Below are positions 7,229 through 14,083 of a stretch of 38,752 nucleotides of DNA, piece after piece. A program made the translations under genes and the position numbers. Numbering within the stretch: the first letter of the stretch is position 1; every line of letters begins with the position of its first letter. Below the pieces are notes generated by a model. The model saw only the letters and a program-made list of their open reading frames with translations. It ran no database searches and had not been told where the DNA came from. Source of the DNA: an uncultured Lachnospiraceae bacterium (GTDB taxonomy: Bacteria > Bacillota > Clostridia > Lachnospirales > Lachnospiraceae); NCBI GenBank assembly GCA_910585075.1, contig CAJUED010000038.1:1-38752 (forward strand), in the 5' to 3' direction.

Positions 7229-7265
7229 CATCAAACGCTGTCACGTTTCGCGAATCAGCTTATTG
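7229..7265. repeat. dispersed intergenic repeat, copy 1 (partner 28522-28559)
   Basis: Begins CATCAAACGCTGTCA, then TTCGCGA and CAGCTTATTGA. The same block lies between prkC and prpC at 28522-28559 with about four mismatches. One copy is in accessory DNA and one in the conserved core, so it may be a genome-wide small repeat. No function visible. Confidence 0.65.
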
Positions 7266-7312
7266 AATAAACAACGGATGTCACACTTCATGAAACATCC
7301 TGAATGTTAAGA

Positions 7313-7366
7313 GAAAGAGTCCAACACGATTTTATATTATATCATGCCGAACTCTTTTTCATCAAC
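7313..7366 (-). terminator. terminator-like hairpin downstream of the 176-aa gene
   Basis: Imperfect stem whose outer pairing is AGAGT with ACTCT around an AT-rich middle, with T-rich sequence on both sides. It lies about 90 bases past the stop of the gene at 7456-7986. The whole block, including following TTTTGAAAACTATT-like sequence, resembles 19586-19655. Confidence 0.5.
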
Positions 7367-7455
7367 AGTATTTTGAAAACTATTCGGCTAAAGGCTATAT
7401 CACAACATTTGTTTTTAATCTCAATTTGTCTCTTTACATCTGCTGTTTGATTGTA

Positions 7456-7986
7456 TTATTTGCCTTTTTTGAAAATCTCCAATGTATTTGAATTACATAC
7501 CGCCATATAGTTTCCACATCTACTAAATCCAAACGCTATAATCTCATAATCATCAAAAATAACCATACAATTTTTCGGATTCTGATGCCATGAAATATAG
7601 TTTGGCATAAAAACAATTTTCTCTATCGGCCAGAAAGGGGCTATTAGTGCTAATGTATCACCTCCCTTAGAGTATCGTCTCAGACCACCACCACCTTCTC
7701 CTGAGATAGGTATAACCTCATCTCCAAGCTCCTCTGCAAGAGCAATCAGTGAATCTTCATCATAATTTTCTTCACAATACAGCTTTTCATCTGTTCTGCA
7801 ATTTATGATACTTTGTCCTTGCGACGAAATAACAATTAGCTTTTCAGTGCATACATTAGAGAATCCTATATACTTAAGACCACCCACAGCAAAAGTAGTT
7901 TTTTCCCATCCATCCGGTACACCGCTTGGGATTTGTTTGATAATGTTTAACAGCTTTTTCCTATTTACATCTTCTATATCTCTCAT
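7456..7986 (-). CDS. 176-aa conserved hypothetical protein, possible orphan immunity protein
   Basis: Not assignable to a named family. The product is soluble, without signal or membrane segment; it opens MRDIEDVNRKKLLNIIKQIP, has a Gly-rich loop GEGGGGLRRYSKGGDTL near the middle and ends with a beta-rich half (EIIAFGFSRCGNYMAV). The start has AAGGGG upstream. About 40 bases before its start lies a coding-looking fragment (8026-8235) that could be the tail of a toxin; single small genes directly after a toxin C-terminus are often immunity genes in polymorphic toxin loci. That role is inference from position only. Confidence 0.7.
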   Translation of the reverse strand: MRDIEDVNRKKLLNIIKQIPSGVPDGWEKTTFAVGGLKYIGFSNVCTEKLIVISSQGQSIINCRTDEKLYCEENYDEDSLIALAEELGDEVIPISGEGGGGLRRYSKGGDTLALIAPFWPIEKIVFMPNYISWHQNPKNCMVIFDDYEIIAFGFSRCGNYMAVCNSNTLEIFKKGK

Positions 7987-8025
7987 TTCATAATCCCCTT
8001 AATCTTTATTAGACTAGAAAAAAAC

Positions 8026-8235
8026 TTATCTCAATGGACACTTAGATCTTGATACTTTCTTACTTATTTCTCCATATCCTAATGACTTCAAATATTCTCT
8101 CGTAACTTTTGTCCCTGGAAGATCAATGTAATCAAACTGTCTAAACAGCCAAGTATCAAATGTTATAATTTTGATTGAGTTTTCTCTACACCAAACAGTA
8201 CTGAAATACAGTAAAATAACAAAAATTCCCTATCT
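8026..8235 (-). pseudogene. C-terminal fragment of an unrecognised protein (possible toxin tail)
   Basis: A frame without a usable start, open from a stop near 8236. It reads NSIKIITFDTWLFRQFDY, then IDLPGTKVTREYLKSLGYGE, and ends ISKKVSRSKCPLR and a stop. This composition is convincingly coding. The upstream side dissolves into the repeated segment at 8200-8447, so the gene was cut there. I do not recognise the family. Its position directly upstream of the 176-aa gene suggests a toxin/immunity remnant, unproven. Confidence 0.45.
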
Positions 8236-8447
8236 ATATTATTGAGTTTTTGACTACAACCAAAAAGGACATCTTCCTAAAATATCCTTTTAAAAAAATG
8301 TCCTTATAGATACAAGTCTTAAAATGCTTCAGCATTACTGATAGTTGTTGACTAATCTATTGTTTTACATACTTTATTACTATGAATTTACATATAAAAA
8401 ATTCTCTGCTTTTTCATATTCTTCCTCGGCACAACCCATAGTCATAA
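8200..8447. repeat. diverged second copy of 4574-4820
   Basis: Matches in order: the AT-rich stretch before the hairpin, the hairpin (AAGGACAT arms here), the TTACTATGAATTTACATATAAA block, and the last codons of the Rpn-type frame (GCAEEEYEKAENFLYVNS here against GYTEEEYEKAESSLYVNS). It joins PIN-derived sequence around 8443-8447 at a CATA microhomology. No intact gene lies in this stretch. Confidence 0.8.
8262..8305 (-). terminator. second copy of the terminator hairpin
   Basis: Arms AAGGACAT (8265-8272) and ATGTCCTT (8298-8305) with the same inner AT pairing as 4641-4684. One G-to-A change in the 5' arm is matched by a C-to-T change in the 3' arm, so pairing is preserved. Confidence 0.55.
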
Positions 8448-8635
8448 AACTTATTTCGCTTGCCCTCGGAGCACTTCTCTATTTCGTCCAGTGTTACTTG
8501 TGAAAGATATATGTCATATTTCCCATTTATAAAATCTTTCCATAGTTCCAAGGTGTCTTTCATGCGTTCAGGCGCATCACTCCTCGTTTCCGTCTCTAAA
8601 TATAGTATACGCTTCTTACGACGTTTTTCAATCAT
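8414..8635 (-). pseudogene. chimeric, truncated copy of the PIN toxin gene
   Basis: The 73-codon frame contains SDAPERMKDTLELWKDFING and onward to EGKRNKFYDY, identical or nearly so to residues 19-66 of the intact PIN protein. It starts from sequence that is upstream non-coding DNA in the intact locus, and ends in a foreign tail (GLCRGRI) read out of frame from the Rpn-type remnant. The N-terminal catalytic Asp and the C-terminal half are missing, so it cannot be an active nuclease. Confidence 0.8.
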
Positions 8636-8738
8636 TTTCTATGAGTACTCAATCTATGGGTACATACTTTTACAATCAATACTGACAGAAAATTTCCCAT
8701 CAATACCACTCCATTGCTATAGGCACAATATTTGAATA

Positions 8739-8810
8739 TTCTGCTGCTTCCTGTAAGACAGATTTCGACAAAACTGCCGGGTCTGCGGAAAAATTATATA
8801 CCTCTCTCAT
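8739..8810 (-). pseudogene. serC: 5' fragment of serC (phosphoserine aminotransferase)
   Basis: ATG at 8810 with AGGAG upstream opens MREVYNFSADPAVLSKSVLQ then EAAE, the signature start of SerC (usual form near VYNFSAGPAVLP-x-x-VLQEAA). Homology stops abruptly where the duplicated segment ends (about 8733-8738). About 24 of some 360 codons remain, and the conserved SAGP is SADP here. It marks the right-hand breakpoint of the rearranged island; the rest of serC is not in this window. Confidence 0.75.
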
Positions 8811-8854
8811 AAATAACCGCCTGAACTCCTATTCTGCCTGCAACAGCAATTTTT

Positions 8855-9979
8855 CTATTGCCTGAACTGTTTCCTCACAATTTCTACAATACGTTCCATA
8901 TCCTCTTTTGTATTTTTAATATCGCTTGGCAGACAAAGCCCTCTGTTAAAAATATCTTCACTTACGCTCATTCCATCCTCTCTCTGAATAAAATCGTATT
9001 CTTTAAAGACGGGCTGCAGATGCATTGGTTTCCATATCGGTCTGGTTTCAATACCCTCTGCATCTAAAGCATCCATAACCTGCGTTGGTGTTACACTGCT
9101 GCCCTGTGAGATTGTCATGCAGGAAAGCCAGTTGTTATCAATCCCATCCCTGTTCAATGGATTCATTTCTATTTCTTCTATATCCGAAAAGGCTTCTTTA
9201 TATGTTCTATAAATTTCCTGTTTCTTCCGGATATGCTCCTCAATATGCAGTATCTGCCCACACCCTATCCCGGCAACAATATTTGACATCCTGTAATTGT
9301 AGCCAATGGCAGAGTGCTGGTAGTGTCTGGCTGGGTCACGAGCCTGCCGGGATAAAAACCGGGCTTTATCCACATCCTCATCCTGCTGTGCAATTAGTAT
9401 ACCGCCACCCGAAGTTGTAATGATCTTGTTTCCATTAAAAGAATAAATTCCATAGTCTCCAAAAGTACCTGTCATTTTCCCTTTATATGTGGTGCCTAAC
9501 GATTCCGCCGCATCTTCAATCAATGGAACATTATGCTCCTTGCAAAGAGCACATATTTCGTCCATATTCGCTGATGTGCCATACAGATGCACAGCCATGA
9601 CAGCTTTCGGGTGCGGATATTTTTCAAATGCTTTTCTTAGTGCCGACGCATCCATATTCCATGTGTCACGCTCCGAATCAATGAAGACGGGAACCCCTTT
9701 CTCATATCTGATGGGATTGACGCTTGCCGCAAAAGTCAGGGAAGGAACGAACACAATATCATTTTCCTTTACACCTGCCAGAATAATCGAAAGATGCAGC
9801 GCCGCAGTCCCGGAGGAAAGTGCAGCAGAAGAAGATGCTCCCACATAAGCTGCCACTTTCTCCTCAAATTCATCTACATTCGGTCCCAGCGGTGCGATCC
9901 AGTTCGTTTCAAACGCTTTTTGAATATACTGCTGCTCCTCCGTATGCATGGTAGGAGTAGCCAAAAGAATCTTTTTCAT
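8855..9979 (-). CDS. DegT/DnrJ/EryC1/StrS-family PLP aminotransferase
   Basis: A 374-residue PLP-dependent sugar aminotransferase of the group that includes PglE and EpsN, which transfer an amino group to a UDP-4-keto-sugar for glycans or capsule. The PLP Lys is Lys185 in SFNGNKIITTSGGG, and the ring-nitrogen Asp is Asp156 in PLIEDAAESLG; SSGTAALHL near residue 55 binds the phosphate. Length is normal. The start ATG at 9979 has AAGGAAG about 12 bases upstream. The dehydratase and acyltransferase genes usually found alongside are absent, so the gene looks orphaned. It follows the LysE-type gene by 19 bases and may be cotranscribed with it, with no obvious functional link. A serC fragment begins 44 bases downstream. 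Confidence 0.88.
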   Translation of the reverse strand: MKKILLATPTMHTEEQQYIQKAFETNWIAPLGPNVDEFEEKVAAYVGASSSAALSSGTAALHLSIILAGVKENDIVFVPSLTFAASVNPIRYEKGVPVFIDSERDTWNMDASALRKAFEKYPHPKAVMAVHLYGTSANMDEICALCKEHNVPLIEDAAESLGTTYKGKMTGTFGDYGIYSFNGNKIITTSGGGILIAQQDEDVDKARFLSRQARDPARHYQHSAIGYNYRMSNIVAGIGCGQILHIEEHIRKKQEIYRTYKEAFSDIEEIEMNPLNRDGIDNNWLSCMTISQGSSVTPTQVMDALDAEGIETRPIWKPMHLQPVFKEYDFIQREDGMSVSEDIFNRGLCLPSDIKNTKEDMERIVEIVRKQFRQ

Positions 9980-9998
9980 ATCTCCATTCTTCCTTTCG

Positions 9999-10583
9999 CT
10001 ATTTCAACATGCTATATACACACTCTAATAAAGTCAGGGCAAGAATCATATTTACCACCCTGTAATGTTTTTGATATGCCTTTTGTATCAGTACCCCCAT
10101 TCCAACCCATGTGAGCGTTGCCGCCGTTCCGATTGTTGCGATAATGATTTCAAACAGCAGCAGAACCCATAAGGAGGTACTGTAATCTGTGACATATCCT
10201 GTCAATGCAGTGATTCCAAATAAATAGATTTTTACATTAACAAACTGTAGTAAAAATCCTTTTATAAATGATGCCGATTTTTTCACCGAATCTGCAGTCG
10301 GCTTACTCAATGCAATATGGACTGCCAGCCATAAAATATAAGCGGCTCCCACATATTTCATAAACCCAGGCACATTCGGCAGAAAAGTACTCACCCCAAA
10401 TACAAAAACCGCACATATAATCTGAACAACATAGTAGCCCGCAAAAATCCCCAAAAAAAGCGGTTTTCCTTTTTTATATCCATAATTCGTTACTGTATTC
10501 AGCGCCAGAATATTCCCCGGCCCTGGCGTAAAAGCATTGATAACCGAATAGATAAAAAAATTACCTATTACATAACCCGGCAT
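9999..10583 (-). CDS. LysE/RhtB-family amino-acid exporter
   Basis: A 194-residue membrane protein with about six hydrophobic helices. The family motif appears near the N-terminus as NAFTPGPGNILALNTVTNYG (canonical form near TPGPN-x). Members export amino acids or analogues from the cytoplasm using the proton gradient; the substrate cannot be read from sequence. The start is supported by AAGGGGGC upstream. A palindrome at 10661-10679 in the leader region may be its operator. The neighbouring aminotransferase follows by 19 bases. Confidence 0.85.
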   Translation of the reverse strand: MPGYVIGNFFIYSVINAFTPGPGNILALNTVTNYGYKKGKPLFLGIFAGYYVVQIICAVFVFGVSTFLPNVPGFMKYVGAAYILWLAVHIALSKPTADSVKKSASFIKGFLLQFVNVKIYLFGITALTGYVTDYSTSLWVLLLFEIIIATIGTAATLTWVGMGVLIQKAYQKHYRVVNMILALTLLECVYSMLK

Positions 10584-10893
10584 TTTTATGCCCCCTTTCC
10601 ATTTTCAAAATCTTAGCATAGAATGTCATGTAATAGGTAATATCTGTTTTTTATGTTTTTACATAGGTTGATCCTATGTTTCTATATTTCTGATACTATT
10701 TTCATAAAATAATAGATTTACTTTTTTGGCTAGCATCTTATTCCACAAAATACCTGCGACACATAACCATTTCCCTTTTCCAAAGCAATCATTTTTCGCA
10801 ACAGTTACTGTCGCAGTAAACAAAAGAGCAGGTAATAAAATCCACCTTAATCTGTGATTTATTTATATATTATATGCCATTTAGGCATGCCGC
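10584..10893. other. 310-bp intergenic region between the LysE gene and the DUF4179 gene
   Basis: Holds the palindrome at 10661-10679 and an AT-rich stretch. On the minus strand about 10735-10850 a stop-poor hydrophobic frame (RWILLPALLFTATVTVAKND) could be a relic of a membrane gene, but no start or family was recognised. No clear terminator was seen. Confidence 0.4.
10661..10679. promoter_or_regulatory. palindrome upstream of the LysE-type gene
   Basis: ACATAGG-TTGAT-CCTATGT, perfect 7-base arms, about 80 bases before the exporter start. A likely regulator binding site; no adjacent divergent regulator gene is present to name its protein. Confidence 0.45.
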
Positions 10894-12075
10894 TCACTCC
10901 ACATGAATTTCCTTCGAAATAATTGCTCTGCCTGCAGCACTGCTGTTCATTCCTTCCTGCTCCATCTGAGTCCAGTCATCAAGATTATCAAAAATGAAGA
11001 TATACAGGGTTTTTATTTCTTTCCCCTGAACGGCAAACCCGGCCCAGCCTGCCATTTCCACATCTGAGTAAAGCATTTCCCCATCCTGATTAAACACAAT
11101 TGTCTGGCAGGGTTCATAAGACCATCCAAGAAGCTCAAACATTTCTGCATCCGTCATGTCAGGGTCTTCCGAGAGCAGTTTTTCTCTCCTGTCATCTGTC
11201 AGTTCCCTCTGTTGTCCCGGTGTTGTCGCATGAACAATCACCTGATACGGAGAAACCATTACATCCTCCAGCGTAATATTTCCACTCGTCTCCCCCACCT
11301 CGATTGTCTTTACATCTGTTTCGTTCACCTCAAAGGGGAGAACCATATTCCAGTTTCCATCTGTCCAATGGGATGCGGTTATCTCCTCAGCATCAAGCAT
11401 CCTGTCATCATCATAACCAAGACCATTTACCGTTAAATTCAGTTCGCCGCTGCCTGTGGCTTTTTCCGCAAGATTTACTTTCAGCATACCTGCAAATGTG
11501 TGGCTGTCAATTACCTCTCCCTCAAACGTATTTGCAAGCCACTCAGATGAAGTTCCATTTACACTCCATGTTCCATCTATATAAAATCCTGCGGCTGTCC
11601 GGTTACCCGCAACATCCTTACCTGTATAATGCTCCGGAATATGTGTGAAATCCGCATCCTCTGCTTCAATGTTCACCGTAAGGAATATGGAATATCCATC
11701 ACAGTAGACTTCCGATGCAGTCAATGTAATTCCTTTATCAGATACGGAATAGTCCGATGTATCCAGATTTCCCGCAGAATCCTCATTTGTCAGGACAGTT
11801 GCCTTATCCGTATAATCACCGGAATAGGTGGCATCATCCTCAACCTTCTCAAAAATTTTTCCGATCAGCGGAATCTTTGCTGCAAGCACCGGGTTAAAAT
11901 AGCCCAGTCCGCCAATCCCAATAACAACCGCTGCCACTGCCGCTGCAACAGATTTTCCCACTTTACCAAATTTCTTCATTTTACCCTTCCTCCTTCTATC
12001 TATTCGGATTTCTCTGTCATTTATCTCAGGAGCAAGGGCCTGCTTTAAGATTTGATCCAGTTTTTCATCTGTCAT
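10894..12075 (-). CDS. DUF4179-type membrane-anchored partner (probable anti-sigma) of the ECF sigma factor
   Basis: 393 residues: a cytosolic N-terminus (MTDEKLDQILKQALAPEIND) with a basic stretch, one membrane helix at about 41-60, then a large extracytoplasmic beta-rich domain typical of DUF4179 proteins. These are regularly encoded after ECF sigma genes and probably hold the sigma factor at the membrane until an external signal is sensed. The gene starts 11 bases inside the sigma gene (ATG at 12075, GGAGG about 9 bases upstream), so the two are co-translated. No zinc-binding H-x3-C-x2-C anti-sigma motif is visible in the N-terminus, so sigma binding would be by another mode. The signal is unknown. 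Confidence 0.82.
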   Translation of the reverse strand: MTDEKLDQILKQALAPEINDREIRIDRRRKGKMKKFGKVGKSVAAAVAAVVIGIGGLGYFNPVLAAKIPLIGKIFEKVEDDATYSGDYTDKATVLTNEDSAGNLDTSDYSVSDKGITLTASEVYCDGYSIFLTVNIEAEDADFTHIPEHYTGKDVAGNRTAAGFYIDGTWSVNGTSSEWLANTFEGEVIDSHTFAGMLKVNLAEKATGSGELNLTVNGLGYDDDRMLDAEEITASHWTDGNWNMVLPFEVNETDVKTIEVGETSGNITLEDVMVSPYQVIVHATTPGQQRELTDDRREKLLSEDPDMTDAEMFELLGWSYEPCQTIVFNQDGEMLYSDVEMAGWAGFAVQGKEIKTLYIFIFDNLDDWTQMEQEGMNSSAAGRAIISKEIHVE

Positions 12076-12604
12076 ATCCTATCGCCTCCAATTTTTCCTT
12101 TAACTGTTTTTTTGCTTTCCGCATCCGGCTCTTGACGGTTCCTTCCGGCAGTCCGAGAATCCCGGATATCTCACCTATCTGCATATCCGCTGAATAATAC
12201 AGATAGATTGGTATTCTGTATTTCTCCGGCAGGGATGCAACCAATCTCTGAATCATGTCTATCTCATTTTGCTGCAAAACAATATGTTCCGGCGAAGCCT
12301 CATTGTCATGATCTGAAATCTCATATCCCTCATCGAACATCTCGTCCATACTGTCAATTGGAACCAGCCTCATCCTGTTTGCGTATTTTTTCTTTTTGTT
12401 CTTCCAAAGATAAATTGAAGTGGATAAAGCATAGCTCTTTGCATTCTGCGTAGAGTCCAACTTTTTCTTTTTCTCCAGCAGCTTGAGCATAGTGTCCTGA
12501 TACAGTTCGTCTCCATTTTCTGCGTCTCCGGATGTCATCCGGCAAAACCGCAGGATATCCTTTCCAAACTTCAGGACAAACCGCTCAAATTCCTCATTAT
12601 TCAT
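12065..12604 (-). CDS. ECF-type RNA polymerase sigma factor
   Basis: About 179 residues with region 2 (FGKDILRFCRMTSGDAENGD, ELYQDTMLKLLEKKKKLDST) and region 4 (LVASLPEKYRIPIYLYYSAD, MQIGEISGILGLPEGTVKSRMRKAKKQL) joined by an acidic linker; no region 1 or 3. It directs RNA polymerase to a small regulon, probably including its own operon. I place the start at the ATG at 12604, because GGAGG touches the upstream ATG (12613) with no spacing but is ideally spaced for this one. A long hairpin (12628-12663) lies directly upstream of the ribosome site. Confidence 0.9.
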   Translation of the reverse strand: MNNEEFERFVLKFGKDILRFCRMTSGDAENGDELYQDTMLKLLEKKKKLDSTQNAKSYALSTSIYLWKNKKKKYANRMRLVPIDSMDEMFDEGYEISDHDNEASPEHIVLQQNEIDMIQRLVASLPEKYRIPIYLYYSADMQIGEISGILGLPEGTVKSRMRKAKKQLKEKLEAIGYDR

Positions 12605-12627
12605 AGCAGCCATCCTCCTTCTTCTTT

Positions 12628-12663
12628 CAAGTCGCCAAGCCGGCTTGGTAATTTATCGACTTG
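12628..12663 (-). promoter_or_regulatory. nested palindromes in the sigma-gene leader
   Basis: CAAGTCG (12628-12634) pairs with CGACTTG (12657-12663), and between them lies the perfect 14-base palindrome CCAAGCCGGCTTGG (12635-12648). It lies about 10 bases from the GGAGG of the sigma gene, so it could be an operator or an mRNA structure controlling translation. Confidence 0.55.
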
Positions 12664-12822
12664 CAAAGATTTGCCCTTGCACTTATATATTGTACTGGCC
12701 CGGAAAAAAGTTTTCAGATTTCCAAAGAATTTTATCCGTTATGAATCCACTTCCGGAAACTCCTTACACAGCTTATCCATTTTCTACTATAAACAAAGAA
12801 AAAACACTGTCAAATGCAAAGC

Positions 12823-12864
12823 AGAGCAGATAAACGGTGATTTCTCCACTCGTTCATCTGCTCT
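12823..12864 (-). terminator. hairpin downstream of the C39-like peptidase gene
   Basis: AGAGCAGAT pairs with ATCTGCTCT (9 bases), continuing with AACG/CGTT after a mismatch, loop of about 14. It lies 16 bases past the peptidase stop. The tract after it is only moderately T-rich, so the terminator call is tentative. Confidence 0.55.
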
Positions 12865-12879
12865 GATCCGCAAATCAGC

Positions 12880-13242
12880 TTACTCATCTGCATATATCTC
12901 TAAAAATGATGTGATTTTTCCATGTGTATACTCGCCTTCAATCAATCCAAACTCAGGATCATAATACTTATTCTCATAAAGTAATGTCCAATGTGTATAT
13001 CCCACATTCGTATGGACTGTTAAAATAGAATACATGTAAGGAACAGGATTTTTCTTGGAAATCCGTTTATTCTTCTCAGCGTGTCCAATACCGTAAAAAT
13101 CAAGTATTTCTATCAACTGCCCAATACTTGTAGGCGCATCTGTTTTCATATCTTTTATTACTTCTTCAACACTTTTTCCTGCAATCATGGCAATACACGC
13201 CTGTCCGCACGTTGAAAAAGTAGGCTGCATAATCAGTTCCAT
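12880..13242 (-). CDS. stand-alone C39-like cysteine peptidase domain
   Basis: 120 residues resembling a bare C39-type papain-like peptidase: Gln6, Cys12 (MQPTFSTCGQACIAM), His84 (GYTHWTLLY) and Asp95 (YYDPEFG) are spaced as in the C39 catalytic set. In bacteriocin systems this domain is fused to an ABC exporter and cuts leaders after GG; here there is no exporter, membrane helix or precursor peptide nearby. Small stand-alone members are common in Firmicutes and their substrates are mostly unknown. The start has AGAGGA upstream. It is followed by its own hairpin, so it is probably a single-gene unit. Confidence 0.75.
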   Translation of the reverse strand: MELIMQPTFSTCGQACIAMIAGKSVEEVIKDMKTDAPTSIGQLIEILDFYGIGHAEKNKRISKKNPVPYMYSILTVHTNVGYTHWTLLYENKYYDPEFGLIEGEYTHGKITSFLEIYADE

Positions 13243-13301
13243 ATATCCGTCCTCTATTAAATTAAGCTTCTGTTTTACCCAATCCTCTGAAAAATACGAA
13301 T

Positions 13302-13826
13302 TTACAATACTCTTTCAAATAAAAGAAAGTTTCTTGGCACTCCAATATCTTCATAACAGATTTCAACCGTGTCAATATACTCAAAACCATAAGAACAATA
13401 CATCTTATGAGGAATAGAATTTCCCTCAATGCAATCTAACCGTATGGCTTTCTGCCCTTTTTTTATCGCTGTTTCTATTGAATGCTCAACGAGACGTGAG
13501 GCATAACCTTTTCCACTGTATAGGGGATGCACTCTCAAGGCATGCAACACGGATACCTCATTTTTTGGAGCGTCTGTATGCCAATTAACCGTATCATACA
13601 CTGAGTCAGCTTCATGGTTCATAATATATGCCGCCATAATAATCCTATCTTCTTCGCCTACATATAACTGATTGTTTTTTATAGCTGCAATAACCATCTC
13701 CTGCGAAGGAAAACCACCCTTATTTCCTTGAGGAAGAAAGTCCTTTCTTCCAAGTTCCTGACACATCATATTGTAAAAAAACATAATTTTCTGTAATTCA
13801 TTTTCTTTCGCTTCTCGAATTATCAT
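13302..13826 (-). CDS. GNAT-family N-acetyltransferase
   Basis: A 174-residue acetyl-CoA-dependent acetyltransferase. Motif A reads LHALRVHPLYSGKGYASRLV (the pyrophosphate-binding Gly-x-Gly region), followed by AIRLDCIEGNSIPHKMYCSY and GFEYIDTVEICY (motif B). The acceptor cannot be predicted. I choose the ATG at 13826 (MIIREAKENELQ) because AGGGGGT lies 5 to 11 bases upstream; a longer frame to 13871 reads through an inverted repeat and adds nothing family-like. Two inverted repeats (13843-13865 and 13881-13902) lie in the leader. The C39-like gene starts 59 bases downstream. Confidence 0.87.
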   Translation of the reverse strand: MIIREAKENELQKIMFFYNMMCQELGRKDFLPQGNKGGFPSQEMVIAAIKNNQLYVGEEDRIIMAAYIMNHEADSVYDTVNWHTDAPKNEVSVLHALRVHPLYSGKGYASRLVEHSIETAIKKGQKAIRLDCIEGNSIPHKMYCSYGFEYIDTVEICYEDIGVPRNFLLFERVL

Positions 13827-13842
13827 TTTTATACCCCCTGCA

Positions 13843-13865
13843 TATCGCAGGCCATGCCTGCGATA
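13843..13865 (-). promoter_or_regulatory. 9-bp-arm palindrome before the acetyltransferase gene
   Basis: TATCGCAGG-CCATG-CCTGCGATA, perfect arms, ending 16 bases before the ATG and next to the ribosome site. Could be an operator or a translational hairpin. Confidence 0.5.
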
Positions 13866-13880
13866 CTGCATTAATAAGCA

Positions 13881-13902
13881 GTTTGAAAGTTTACTTTCAA
13901 AC
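13881..13902. promoter_or_regulatory. second inverted repeat, GTTTGAAAG-TTTA-CTTTCAAAC
   Basis: Perfect 9-base arms with a 4-base loop, 15 bases upstream of the previous palindrome. It lacks a T-run on either side, so operator or leader structure is preferred to terminator. The remaining 13903-14083 stretch before the LysR gene end holds AT-rich sequence with nothing recognised. Confidence 0.45.
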
Positions 13903-14083
13903 TTGCTTCCTCTATCAACTTCCGGTTTATCTCTTAACTAAATATCCTCTTTTTTTCATCTATTGTTATAATTATAAAAGAAACTGCAATCAATATCACC
14001 GTCGTAATAACATTGCTCAAAATATTCTCGCGGATTTTATAAATCCCTAACAATGAATTAACAATACAATGTAAACTTATGTT

